From assembly GCA_916613615.1 (NCBI GenBank), contig OU744728.1:30883950-30947949 (forward strand): a stretch of 64,000 nt of DNA. The letters are read 5' to 3'. A program made the translations under genes and the position numbers. The DNA is from Steromphala cineraria (lineage: Eukaryota > Mollusca > Gastropoda > Trochida > Trochidae). Numbering within the stretch: the first letter of the stretch is position 1; every line of letters begins with the position of its first letter. Under the pieces are notes generated by a model. It had not been told where the DNA came from. It did not search any database and saw only the letters and a list, made by a program, of their open reading frames with translations. Of the stretch, positions 33,465 through 44,210 are shown piece after piece.

Positions 33465-34368
33465 CATCTGCAGCTGAAAAGTCAATATGGCTGCTGTCGC
33501 GGCCATCTTGGATTCTCAAAACTGAAACGTCTACCTTTCTGTGCGGAATCACTATAGGTATAACATACTACAATATAAAAATGATATCTAGATTGGTTTA
33601 GGAGAAATAGTCTTTGTCTTGAAATCTAATTGAAAATTCAATATGGCTGCCATGGCGGCCATATCGGATTCTCAAAACTCAAACGTCTACCTTTCTGTGC
33701 GGAATCACCATAGGTATAACATACTACAATTTCAGAATGATATCTGTATTCGTTTAGAAGGAGTAGTCTTTTTCATGAAATCTAATTGAAAATTCAATAT
33801 GGCTGTCATGGTGGCCATCTTGGATTCTCAAAACTGAAAAGTCTACCTTTCTGTGAGGAATCACCATGGGTATAACATACTACAATTTCAGAATGATATC
33901 TGTATTCGTTTAGAAGGAGTAGTCTTTTTCATGAAATCTAATTGAAAATTCAATATGGCTGTCATGGCGGGCATCTTGGATTCTCAAAACTGAAACGTCT
34001 ACCTTTCTGTGAGGAATCACCATGGGTATAACATACTACAATTTCAGAATGATATCTGTATTCGTTTAGAAGGAGTAGTCTTTTTCATGAAATCTAATTG
34101 AAAATTCAATATGGCTGTCATGGCGGCCATCTTGGATTCTCAAAACTGAAACGTCTACCTTTCTATGAGGAATCACCATGGGTATAACATACTACAATTT
34201 CAGAATGATATCTGAATTCGTTTAGGAGGAGTAGTCTTTTTCGTGAAAGTTTACGGACGGACAGACGGACGGACGGACGGACGGACGGACGGACGGACAG
34301 ACGGACAGACGGACGACGGACGAAGCGCCATGACATAAGCTCACATTTACTTTGTAAAGGTGAGCTAA
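33465..34368. repeat. About 157-bp tandem-core element, five units
   Basis: Five units with AATTCAATATGGCTGCCATG, CATCTTGGATTCTCAAAACT, ACGTCTACCTTTCTGTG and GGTATAACATACTACAATTT. The array closes with about 60 bases of GGAC/AGAC repeats, GCGCCATGACATAAG, then a hairpin AGCTCACATTTAC with GTAAAGGTGAGCT (34,339-34,367). Confidence 0.88.
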
Positions 34369-34525
34369 AAAACCTCCTCCTGCCGTAGCATTGTAGCACT
34401 CCCATATCCTTTATGCATGAGTCAAAAATTCTTGAGGTTTCCCAATATTAAAGCTAAGGGCTGTATATACAGAAGGGAGCAGATTCAGCCTGCTATCTGA
34501 CATGAAGAGCTAAGATCAAGTGTAC

Positions 34526-34822
34526 CTAGCTGAAGGGCTCCTCGTATCTGTTCCAATCCATCTTTCCTCTCGGCCTCGTTTCGAAAGCGGCGGCGCACAA
34601 CAGGGAAAACCTTTTGTTCCCAGGCGCGGACGAGCAGAGCATAATGGTCTTCATTGGCACCCTCTTCTTCCACCTCTCCCTCGGATTCCTCCTCTTCTGG
34701 TGGGAGGGGCCCTCCGCTGCCCCGCCCCCTCCCAGCCCCAGGCCACGCCCCTGGGCCTGTGCTGCACATGTAGCTGTAACTGGGCTTCAGTTTGTACACT
34801 AAGCTCTCCTCCGCACTGTACC
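34526..34822 (-). CDS. HECTD4: HECTD4 exon 11 of window
   Basis: After the acceptor TTCTGCAG the exon completes a Gly codon and encodes YSAEESLVYKLKPSYSY, a Gly/Pro/Glu-rich low-complexity part, then the strongly conserved DHYALLVRAWEQKVF and RRRFRNEAERKDGLEQ. It ends CTAG|GTACAC with one base left over. The block up to GALQLG continues directly in exon 12. This is one of the clearest HECTD4 signatures in the window. Local GC is raised. Confidence 0.9.
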
Positions 34823-36079
34823 CTGCAGAATAAAACTTTCATTATGCCACACCTGTTTTAACACCCTTTAAATTCAGTCCTCATTCAAGTGGAGCAGCGG
34901 TCAACAGACAACTTTGAAGGTGTACAATACTCGCCCAGCTCTAACAGTTTCTGGGCTTACTAAGTCTCATTTTATATTGTAAATCCCTTTTCAATCACAA
35001 TCTTTATGCCAAGACATTTTTATTAAGGTATTATAGTGTGTGTAATGACATATTTTTAAAATAATGCTTAATTCAAGAAGCAAAATGGGATGTTCTGATG
35101 AAGGACCTGCTGAAACTAACCTTCATGCTGTTAAATTCTAAACCCATTTATCTTCTCGCATATCACAACAGTATCTCTGAGATTCAGTTTCATTTCAAGG
35201 TTCCCTCAAACCTCATTATATTTACATAATCAATAGGGAAATCATAAGGGGGCCTCATATTGCTTTATTGGACTGAGTGAGTGGACGAGTAGCATTGAAT
35301 ATGCCTTCTTGAAGAGACTTAAGGAGAGGTCAGACCTAGAAATTGAACTCACTTATGGTAACAATTTGCAACAACATTGAGTATACTCATTACACTTACT
35401 GAAATAATGGCTTATCCGTACACTAAAGGCAAATCTTTTAAACATAATTCAACGCCTTTCTAACGGTCGTTTTACGACATGCCAAATGGCGTCATCGACA
35501 CATTAAAATAACATTTATGCCTTACAATTGTCGTAAATTTGAACTACCTCATATGATCAACTGATAGTTGTTATTTTGCTACGCTGTCATAGTAAGGTAA
35601 TACTGTTCAATAAAATGGTAGGCCGTCAAAATTGTACTTGAAAGGATCAAAACTACCCTGACGTCAGTTTTTTACGTTTTTGTTTGTAGTTTTAAAATGA
35701 CGTTTTAGCGTCGAAAAACATTTTGGTGATCCCCTATTATTATTACATTTGTTTTATTTAATTGAGCACATCATATGTAATTGTTAGCAATATTTTAAAT
35801 GTGTGCATCACTTATAAATGAACATGAACATGCGAAAAACGATAGTAAATATGCTGTTTTTCTTTATAAGAAAGTGACTAACTTAATCTTGTTTTCCCTA
35901 ACATTGATGCTTTTTTTCAAGATATATGTTCCTTAGACATCTCTGTACGTATTTGAAATCTGTTTGATGTCATAGTTAGTTTATTCATAGAAAGCACAAG
36001 CTTTAATAAAGTACTCAAAATTGGTAAGAAACGGCGTAACTTGCCGACAGCAGTAATATTATTAACGTCATTACTCAAA
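34823..36079. other. HECTD4 intron, nothing recognised
   Basis: AT-rich intron just upstream of exon 11 on the minus strand. No repeat boundary or exon was seen. Confidence 0.45.
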
Positions 36080-36194
36080 AAATAGAGCAATTGGCTCTGT
36101 AGCTCATCAGGCTTTACATTCGATTTTGCTTTAGGGTGTGGCCAATGTGGTTCCCCCCTTAGTTTGGGCCACAGGGCCACCAAAGCTACAATTT
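36080..36194. repeat. Left part of a repeat split by the DIRS element
   Basis: Starts with the head hairpin AGAGCAATTGGCTCT and GTAGCTCATCAGGC and runs to AAGCTACAATTT. The expected continuation ATAATCCTCACTAGTCAAGG resumes at 42,034. This pins the ends of the inserted DIRS element. Confidence 0.75.
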
Positions 36195-36315
36195 TATTAA
36201 AATCTAAATATTTTAGATATTTAAATACCTACCTCAACTTAAAAAGTTGCCACTTACCTTACTCGATGAGTAGAGACGTTACCGCAAAAAGAATCACAAA
36301 AGTAGTCCCTAATAG
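36195..36315. repeat. DIRS left inverted terminal repeat
   Basis: Begins TATTAAAATCTAAATATTTT, then ACCTACCTCAACTTAAAAAG and ACTCGATGAGTAGAGACG. Matches the right end (41,947-42,033) as an inverted copy with about one mismatch over 83 bases, and has an extra 30 AT-rich bases at its tip. Confidence 0.85.
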
Positions 36316-36449
36316 CTGTCCCAGCTCACTACGCATGAGCGGGAACGTCACACCCTTGGAAAAAAGTAGATCTTCAATTCTTCTGGTACGAACCTGATAA
36401 ACCGGAATCCAACGAAGTGCGAAGGGGAGGCAGGGCGGGAGTAAATCCT

Positions 36450-36530
36450 TTAAGTTGAGGTAGGTATTTAAAGATCTAAAATATTTAGATTTTAATAAAT
36501 TTTTAACCTACCTCAACTTAAAAAGTTGCC
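36450..36530. repeat. DIRS internal complementary region
   Basis: About 81 bp. Its first half is complementary to the tip of the left repeat (GATCTAAAATATTTAGATTT). Its second half (AATTTTTAACCTACCTC) is complementary to the tip of the right repeat. This joined complement of both tips is the template by which DIRS elements complete their circular DNA, and it is diagnostic of the family. Confidence 0.8.
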
Positions 36531-36714
36531 ATTGATCCGACAGTAGGGAGGAGGGAGGACGAGTCGATGAAAAAGATCCCCAGTGACATCCTCCCAGCGG
36601 GGCGGTTGACGGCAGATGCACAGAGAAGCAGATGGTGAACCCCATGTTGTCGCCAACAACGAAACAACTCAACAAGTGCACTAGTGAGAAGTAACGTCCT
36701 ATTTGGACGTTGGG

Positions 36715-37798
36715 GCAGCTAGCTGTTGGGCTACCACCATCGGTCCAAAGGACTGCAGACCCTCCACGTCCTCGACGGCCAGGTCCCGGAGGTAGTGGGA
36801 GGCAAAGACAGTGGTAGATCTCCAAAAGCAGCCCTCCATGATCGCTGAAACGGAGCAGTTACGTTGTAGAGCCATGGTGGAGGCAAGTGCTCGAATTTCG
36901 TGAGGGTTGCTGGCGACAGGATGAGGCTAGCCGGATGCGTCGTACGCAGCCAGGATAACGGTCCGGAGCCACAAAGAGAGAGTGTTCCTGGTCACCTTGC
37001 CTTTCACTGCTCAAAGCGGATCCTGGTGACATCCAGAGCGTGGAGTTCACTGACCCGGGCAGCCGTAGCGAAGGAGAGGAGGAACGCAGTCTTCCTCGAA
37101 AGGTGTTCAAAGGAGGCCTCTGACAGGGGCTCCTCGCAGATACTTGAGAATGACGGCGAGGTCCCACGCTGGCGGAAGGAACTTCAGCTTCTGGTCCTCC
37201 AACTTAAAAGACTTGAGGAGGGCCACCAACTCAGGCACCTTGGAGAACTTTCTGTCCGTTTTCACAGCGAGGACCGAGTTAAGAGCAGACAGATAGGTAG
37301 ATATGGTCCCTCCCTTCAGGTGACGTTTCTGGCGCAGATGAAGGAGGAAGTTTGCGACGAACTGAGGATCCACTGACAGGGGATCACGACCAGCGTTGGT
37401 ACAGTACTTCTCAAAGGACGCCCACTTGTCGTCATAGAGCGACCTCGTGGAGACTCTGTGGGCCTTGGATATTGCGTTGGCTACACGTCTGGAGTAACCC
37501 TTGGCTCGGAGAGATCTCTGAAGATGGTCCAGACGTGCAGATCGTACCTCTCTGGATCCGGATGAAGCTGGTGACTGTGCGGATGCAGGAGTAGATTTCG
37601 CCACGGCGTGAGTGGAAGAGGGTTTCCTTCGGCGAGCAGCAGAAGATCCGGAAACCATCCCCTCGCTGGCCAATAGGGCGCGACCAAAGTCAGTCGGAGG
37701 TGGCGAGTGTCCTTGATCTTGGCGACAACTTTGGGCAGGAGGATCGGAGGTGGAAAGGCGTACGCGTCCAGAATCTCCCACGACAAGGACATTGCGTC
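36715..37798 (-). pseudogene. DIRS tyrosine recombinase, frameshifted
   Basis: Opens with LSWEILDAYAFPPPILLPKV, the family's junction motif after RNase H. Core-binding SLYDDKWASFEKYC and LSALNSVLAVKTDRKF follow. After a frameshift near 37,130 the catalytic Arg appears in ATAARVSELHALDV. After further breaks the C-terminal part has HEIRAL and TTVFASHYLRDLAVED, with the nucleophile Tyr in SHYLRD. Stops at about 36,940-37,010 and the frameshift inactivate it. Confidence 0.85.
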
Positions 37799-40497
37799 TG
37801 TGGCAGAGTGATATATTTTAATATTGTATGTTTTAATTGTATATAACTATTGTGAGGAATCAGATTTTCACGTTATTTCTTATGATAATCCTTTCGGCCG
37901 TAACATGAGTTTTGCAAGGTTTACTTGTATCTATTTCAAAGTGTCATTTTGCCCCTGTAAATATATATCAGCCCTCATCATATCTTTTATTTATTCCAAA
38001 CAACTTCCTATCATAAACTAACGTAAATACCTCATGATTATCTCACAATCCTCTCCGATACATGTGTGCCTATCCGTGACATTGTAAACATTGTGAGCTG
38101 CCTTGACCCCATGACCTAGGTCAATTGGTGTACACATCCGGGTCACAGACGTCACTGCTTCCGCTGTAAGCTTTACTGTTTTTGAACCGTCATGATTACA
38201 TTTCTTTAAATATTTACTTTTCATGATGTTTTATTATTGCCTTCAAGTATATTTATTGCTCTTCCAAGATAAGTTTCATAGTTTTATCTTTTGGTTGCTG
38301 ATTCTGCTAGACTTTGTCGATCTATTGATTTGACAGCTCGTCGATTCTTGCTGGTTTCTCGTTGGTTTTGGTGGGATAAACCGACCTGTCGGTCTGTCGG
38401 TTCTTGTCGGTCTGTCGGTTCTTGTCGGTTCTCGTCGGTTTTTTGTTGGTTCTTGTCGGTTTCTTGTTGGTTTTCGTCGGTTTTGGAAGACTATAAATAG
38501 AGGCTGCTCGCAGCCGCGCGCCAGTCTAGCTTTGATTTCCGTCTTGACAGGTCATATCGATAGGTTAGTTGGTACTTACTTGAAATTTTAGAGGGTTATA
38601 TTTGTAAATGTGCTAGTACTCATAAGACTATTTGTAGGAGAGAATTAATGATGTTTTGATCGATAATGTAGTAGCAAACACTCATCTTTATAGGTAAAGT
38701 TTTACGATAGTGTTTGGGGGATTTTTCTCATAAAAGTTTACGATTACAAAGCAAACTGAATAGTTTTCAAGGTGCTATATTTGTATCGTAGTTTCATGAA
38801 CAGTTGATCGTGCCCCAGTTGTAGTACGTAGAGTTGATAATCGTCCAGAGTTGTAGTGCTGTGTCCATTGTGTAAATGGAGACATATTGTGGTCAATATT
38901 GATGTATGTATTTCAGTATTTGAGAGTTATAGTTATAGTGAAGGTTTATGCTGTAAATGGTTGCTATAAATATTGAGGTTCAAGAGTTAGTGCTATAGGC
39001 ATTTGGTACTTTGGTTCAAGATTGTAGACACTGAGATATATTTGGTCTTGACGTTTCATGGTTAGTTAAATGATTTAATCTGAGTAGCAGAGTTGCAAAC
39101 AAGCTATTTTGATATATTCGAAGTCTATTGTTTTTGCAAGATAGTAAATTAAAGCACTTATATATGTTTCTATTCATAAATAGCATATATCTACTTGCCA
39201 TTATTTGTTGAATCCTTTTGTTACTGAATAAACTTTATTGAACTTTAAGAACTTGTTGAATTGTCTTTTGCCTTGAATGAGAATGAATTAAGAAAGATTA
39301 GCCATCCTGACAGAGGCTATTTCACATGGTCGTCACACTATGTTCTAATACAAGATTTTATTTCAGGTGTTCTTATTGTAACTTACTAGTTACAATGTTC
39401 ATTGCCTGCAGTATTTCAAGCTCTTAATCAATCTGCTAGCTTTCTCTCTATTGTTCTTCGATGTGACTGATTGCCCAGTTCACCACCTCAGCTTTCTCTC
39501 CTATTGTTCTGTCTGTGGTTAGGTAAGCGCACTCCTTGAAATGCATGCTTTCAGGAAAGTTATAAAGGTAACCTACACTAATATTCATTGCACTTCCATA
39601 TTACCACACATGTGAAGCACTAGCACGACGACTGTACTCGACAATTGACAAGTCTCATATCTGCAACTACATTTACATCAACTCCCAGGTTAGTTACATA
39701 TCTTAAAGTATATTTCATTATAATAAGATAGGGTATTAATATCAATGCATAAATTGATAGGATTTTGTGTGTATGATGAATGAATGTATTATAGCTAAAG
39801 TATTACATGCTGAAGGTAAGGTTTTGTCTATTACATATAGTACTTGTAATGGTTGTGTCGTTTTGTATATATTTTATCTTTAGTGCAGATCGAGTACATG
39901 ATCTGTGTGAACATGTGTTCATATATGCTATGCTAGCATTATTTTAGTATTGGATATCAAATGCGGCTATGCTATCATTTATTCATTAATTATTTTAGGT
40001 CATGTAACCATGTGACGATTCAGACTGGTTCCCCTATTTGTGGTTGCACCTGAATACCATATATTTGGTACGTTTATGTTATTGTATTATTTTCATTGTA
40101 TTATATTCATACTTTGTATCATTTGTCCAAACTATATATTTTGGGCCAATTGTCATATCTTTCTTATATTATCATATTGGCATATAATGTTAATATTGTG
40201 TAATGTAATACAAGTAACCTATCATTTGCCTTTATATATCATTTATCCTATGATGTATGTTAATGTGCAAATGTATAACAAAGTATATTAACTACTTATA
40301 TAATTCATATTTGCCTGTATTGTTTGATGCATCACATGTTTCATTTGTGTATTTTACTAATGTGTCTTATGTATTGTTACAGGGTGTTATTAACCAACTA
40401 CCATCATAGTTATCATCACATAACTATATTTGGAATAAACTTCGGATCGAACCCACCAGCAGCCCTTGTTATCTTTTGACAAGTTGACCCTGCTACA
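37799..40497. mobile_element. 2.7-kb LTR-like insertion in the DIRS element
   Basis: Begins TGTGGCAG and ends CTGCTACA (short inverted ends, TG...CA), and is flanked by the 4-bp direct duplication CGTC. It splits the DIRS polyprotein exactly between codons of WAVD and AMSLSW. It contains a TATA box in CTATAAATAGAGGC at 38,491, a GTCGGTTCTT-rich stretch just before it (38,380-38,480), and AATAAA at 39,227 and 40,434. No gag or pol coding was seen. A solo long terminal repeat is the simplest reading; a non-autonomous element is the alternative. Confidence 0.65.
38380..38500 (+). promoter_or_regulatory. Putative LTR promoter: GTCGGTT repeats and TATA box
   Basis: About eight imperfect repeats of GTCGGTTCTT or GTTGGTTCTT lie immediately upstream of CTATAAATAGAGGCTGC. 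Downstream comes a GC-rich GCAGCCGCGCGCCAGTC that could hold the start site. Orientation and position fit the promoter of a long terminal repeat. Confidence 0.5.
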
Positions 40498-40500
40498 CGT

Positions 40501-40968
40501 CTACGGCCCACGCAGCTGGAAGCTGATGGTTCTGCTTCGTGGCAACAGATCGAGGAGAGGACGGTGGACCTGCGCGGCGATGAGAGCGAAGGCCTCTGGA
40601 TTCAACATCCGCTCCGTGGGCAACGGCTTGTCTGGTCTGGAGAGGGCGTCCGCGAGGACGTTCCTGCAGCCTGGGATGTGACGAGCCCGAATGAGAACCT
40701 GGTTGTCGTCCAACAGCTGGAAGAACTGGAGAGCCTGGTCCAGAAAAGGGGGGGGAGACTGTCGTCGCCTGGTTCTTGATCGTCCACACGGACTGTGGAG
40801 TTGTCTGAGGCGAGAGCCTCGAAGAGCTGGGAGCCAGTGAGTCACAGCTAAGACGACTGCTTGCATCTCTAGGCTGTTGGAGTGCCAGGACGTCTGTGGA
40901 TATGTCCAGATGCCTGACGTCGTTTGATCCCCGAGGTGGGCTCCCCATCCTTGGAGAGAGGCGTCCAC
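40501..40968 (-). pseudogene. DIRS RNase H domain, frameshifted
   Basis: Motifs DASLQGWGAHLGDQTTSGIW and LEMQAVVLAV carry the first Asp and the Glu. The next active-site segment ASDNSTV lies in another frame near 40,795. Then RHIPGCRNVLADALSRPDK returns, the standard end of this RNase H. One frame break at least. The coding sequence would continue across the 37,799-40,497 insertion into the recombinase. Confidence 0.85.
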
Positions 40969-40986
40969 GAAGAGCTCCTGATCGTG

Positions 40987-41990
40987 TCAAAATTCTTGCA
41001 AAGAGACGCCTTCGCAGACGTTCGACTGCAGTGTCCACCACCGGAGGTACTGGCTGAGGTGCACTGGTAGAGCAATCCTGGAGACCGTGTCGTCTGTCTG
41101 AATGTACGGCCTGAGGAACACCTGGAGCGGGCGGATCATGAGGCGACCTCGCAGGGTGAGGGCCTGAGCAGAGGTGAGGAGACCCAGCAGGGCTTGCCAC
41201 TCTCGGAGTCTGAGAGGAGACACCAGGGCGCGCTGGACAAAAGACTGGATCTTGACCCAACAATCTGGAGGGACGAGCAGTAGGCCTAGGTCTGTCCTGA
41301 AGCGTCCCCCTATGAAGGTGAGGTCCTGTGAAGGCGTGAGGGGGGACTTCTCCTTGTTGACGAGCCATCCCAACTGGTGAAGCAAGTCGAGGGCAAACAC
41401 TGACTGTCTGAGTAGAATGTGTGACAGAGGGTTGGACATGAGGCAGTCGTCGATGTATGGATCGAAGTGGATCCCTCTGAGGTGGAGATATCGGCAGATG
41501 GGAGTGGTGATCCGTGTGAATAACCACGAGGCCGAGGAAATTCCAAACAGGAGGACGCTCCACTGATAGTGCTGGCCCTGGAACACGAACCGGAGGAACT
41601 TCCTGTGAGGCGGGTAAATCGGGACATGGAGGTACGCATCCTGTAGATCGAGACTGATCATCCAATCCCCAATGGACAGCTTGGAACGGAGAGCATCGAT
41701 GGAGACCATGCGGAAGTGCGACGGGGGTTCCATGTACATCTCGTTGAATGCCGCCATGTTGTGGATCATACGGAACTTGGTGGAATACTTCTTCGGTACT
41801 AGGAAGATTGGCTATCAGAACCCTGGGGCGTGTTCTGTGGAGCAGAAGTCACAGGTGGAGGACAGGACAGTGGCAACTTGTATCCTGTCCTCAGGATGTT
41901 GGTCACGAATGGATCTTCTAGGACTTGCCAGTTGGGCCAGAAGATCCCTACTTTTGTGATTCTTTTCGCGGTAACGTCTCTACTCATCGA
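40987..41990 (-). pseudogene. DIRS reverse transcriptase, 5'-truncated and frameshifted
   Basis: The main open part is 260 residues: HFRMVSIDALRSKLSIGDWM, SLDLQDAYLHVPIYPPHRKF (first catalytic Asp), LLFGISSASWLFTRI and DPYIDDCLMS (catalytic Asp pair), then GWLVNKEKS and FIGGRF. A short preceding part (WPNWQVLEDPFVTNILRTGY) is in a different frame, with a break near 41,805 just before FLVPKK. The Gag and N-terminal Pol regions are deleted. Confidence 0.88.
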
Positions 41991-42033
41991 GTAAGGTAAG
42001 TGGCAACTTTTTAAGTTGAGGTAGGTTAAAAAT
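41947..42033. repeat. DIRS right inverted terminal repeat
   Basis: Inverted match to 36,220-36,315, ending GTTGAGGTAGGTTAAAAATT. The host repeat resumes with ATAATCCTCACTAGTCAAGG. Confidence 0.85.
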
Positions 42034-42410
42034 TATAATCCTCACTAGTCAAGGAGACTGTACATAATATTTCAGCTTTCTTGGCCTTATGCGTCTGGAG
42101 AAGAAGATGAAAATAGGTTTTAAGTATGTGGCCCCAGTGCCCCTTATAAGGAACCACAGGCCGACCAAAGCTACAATTTATAATCCTCACTAGTCAAGGA
42201 GTCTGTACACAAAGTTTCAGCTTTCAAGGTACCAGTCCACCATTAGATCAAACTACATACAATGTATTTGAAAGAAATATTGAACAGATTTTGAGATATA
42301 GTCCGGAAACGAAAGCGTTACAGAATTAGGGGACCATGGAATTACGGAACCACGGACGGAACTGAAAACATTATGTCTCCCGCAAAGCTTTGAGGGGGAC
42401 AGCATAATAA
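42034..42410. repeat. Right part of split repeat plus hairpin-ended element
   Basis: 42,034-42,230 continues the repeat cut by the DIRS insertion (CACTAGTCAAGGAG units). 42,230-42,410 is a short GGAC-class body with AGTCCGGAAACGA, ending in a hairpin ATGTCTCCCGC with GGGGGACAGCAT (42,373-42,405). Confidence 0.7.
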
Positions 42411-42980
42411 GATTCATACATGTACTGCACTTAACACCTTTATTCTGGTTATATATTCAATAGCCTACAAACGTTTGAAAAAATCCTTAATCTTTGTTTG
42501 TTCATCTCATCGTGCTGTCTTCAGTTTGTCAACATTTTGTTTACTTAACAATATATTTCCTTACAAAGTTGACGATACCGAGTTGGCTGTTAACAATAAT
42601 GAGGACGTTTGATTGACTGTGGACAATGCTTATTATCCTACCTCATGTAAGAATCTTAATCTCTGATTGGTCCATGTGACCCTGGATAAATACTGATATC
42701 ACCCTCTTGAGCGGGAGGATAATTATAATTATTTATACCCCGTCACATTAAAAGCATGAAAAAAGCGTGCAGACTGAGCGTCTTGAAATGTACAATGAGT
42801 GTTTCCTCGAACACATGATCAAGCTGGTTTCTTTTGATCAACCGATATGTAGCTTAAAATACACCACGTGGTGTGGTTATCAATGGTGATATATTGGTCG
42901 TTATTCTGGATAACCAACCCATGGTTTGGTTATCAGATAACCACCATGGGTTGATTATCAGAGAGCAAACACGGACGACA
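42411..42980. other. HECTD4 intron, small palindromes
   Basis: AT-rich intron. Around 42,862-42,960 there are short inverted and repeated CACGTGG, CCATGGTTTGG and AACCACCATGGGTTG words. No gene. Confidence 0.4.
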
Positions 42981-42986
42981 ATACAT

Positions 42987-43108
42987 TAATTCATAGGCGG
43001 GGTACATTGGGAGATATCAGCCTCTCGCTTGGTGTTATGCAACTCGCCTTTGGCTCGTCGCATAACACCAAGCTCGAGGCTGATTGATATCTCCCCATGT
43101 ACCCCGCC
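42987..43108. repeat. 120-bp imperfect palindrome
   Basis: Left arm AGGCGGGGTACATTGGGAGA and GCTTGGTGTTATGC; right arm GCATAACACCAAGC and ATCTCCCCATGTACCCCGCC. The arms are about 45 bases around an 18-base loop with only a few mismatches. This is the form of a small foldback element. Confidence 0.8.
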
Positions 43109-43522
43109 TCTGAATGGTATAACTTATATTATATTGTTAATTGACTAAAGATAACACTGATTAAGTTTGCTATAAGTAATGTCTATTGAGCCTTAGTGCA
43201 AGAAATTCAGTTCGCTTTATCCGTTAATTTCCTATATCCGAGTTTGCTATACTCATATTATTCTAATGATAATATATAGGACTTTTGACTGGACTTAGAA
43301 ATTTGTTCGCTATATCCAATTGTTTGCTATATATGATTGTTTGCTATATCTGAGTTCACTATATCTGTGTTCTACTGTACATTCTAGGCTTACACCATAA
43401 ACTGATGGTGTTTCGAAAATAGTCATCAAGTTGAGGCACCAAGCTTAAATAATGGTTGCCCTCTACTGGCTGATCAATGAGGAAGCAGCTAGGGCCCCTA
43501 TCTCTACCGGGGGGCAACTTAC
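43109..43522. other. HECTD4 intron with CTATATCCGAGTTCGC-type remnants
   Basis: 43,150-43,380 holds several degenerate copies of TTCGCTATATCCGAGTTTGC. They look like remnants of an interspersed repeat. No exon until the donor of exon 10. Confidence 0.45.
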
Positions 43523-43790
43523 CTTTGCGGGCAAGTGTTTTGATGGCTGCCTGGGGGCTTGGTCCGGGCAGTGTCCGGGTGTCCGGTTCACTAGTGTTGG
43601 AGGTGGCCTCTGTGGCTGCTGGTGTCTCGTCACTCTCGCTGTCGGAAGAAGTTGTGTGGAAGGGCAGGTGGCTGAAGGACTCTCGTATCTCACGAGTTAG
43701 GTCACTGGCTGCCTCTGCTGCCTCCCGATGCTGATGGCCCTCCGCATACAGAAACACTCGCGATCCAAAGTTGCCCCGTACTCGCACATT
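43523..43790 (-). CDS. HECTD4: HECTD4 exon 10 of window (SPRY end and acidic tail)
   Basis: Opens after ATTGCAG with NVRVRGNFGSRVFLYAEG, the closing strand of the SPRY-like domain. It then runs into ASDLTREIRESFSHLPF and a Ser/Thr/Glu-rich low-complexity stretch. It ends AAAG|GTAAGT with one base left over. The following intron to exon 11 (about 8.7 kb) holds the DIRS-type element. Confidence 0.87.
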
Positions 43791-44210
43791 CTGCAATGCC
43801 ATTTCGAACAACTTCAATAGAAAAGGTACTTTGAGCTGTCACCTTGATAACAACATATGGGAGTGATTTGTAAAGTTCATAATTTGTGAAAATTCTCCCC
43901 TCCAAGAATTTGTTCAATTCGCAATTGTTTTTTAGCATGTAGTAAGCCTTTTCCCTTTTTAACTATTGATAACAGTATCCTTACACAAAGAAGAATACCT
44001 ATTTCATGAAATCAATTATTGCTTTGTTTGTTCTCGGAAGTTAAGTTGACTGATTCGCGATATCGCTGCTTTAATTGGCTGGAAATATGCATGTTAGAGG
44101 TTGACAGACTGGATAGATCTATTAGCTCAAAATAGTAGAGAGCAAAGTGCTGGAAAATTGGGTCTTTAGGACTGATTAAGTTTGTTGAATAAAAAAGATG
44201 GGATACTGAC
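43791..44210. other. HECTD4 intron 9-10
   Basis: Ordinary AT-rich intron between the two SPRY exons. Nothing recognised. Confidence 0.45.

Larger units (their letters stand above)
36195..42033 (-). mobile_element. DIRS-type retrotransposon, degenerate
   Basis: Minus-strand order: terminal repeat, reverse transcriptase, RNase H, tyrosine recombinase, internal complementary region, terminal repeat. The terminal repeats (36,220-36,310 and 41,950-42,033) are inverted copies sharing ACCTACCTCAACTTAAAAAG and TACTCGATGAGTAGAGACG. Flanks are one repeat interrupted by the insertion. The Gag part is missing: RT sequence begins directly inside the 5' repeat. Several frameshifts make it non-functional. 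A 2.7-kb LTR-like insertion lies between RNase H and recombinase. GC content is clearly higher than the surrounding intron. Confidence 0.88.

Noticed and set aside
34520..34861. 113-codon plus-strand frame with Cys/Pro-rich residues
   Set aside because: It is the antisense shadow of HECTD4 exon 11, whose minus-strand frame matches conserved protein and splice phases.
40493..41665. 390-codon minus-strand frame
   Set aside because: A chance frame overlapping the true RT and RNase H frames of the DIRS element. Only its last few residues coincide with real coding.
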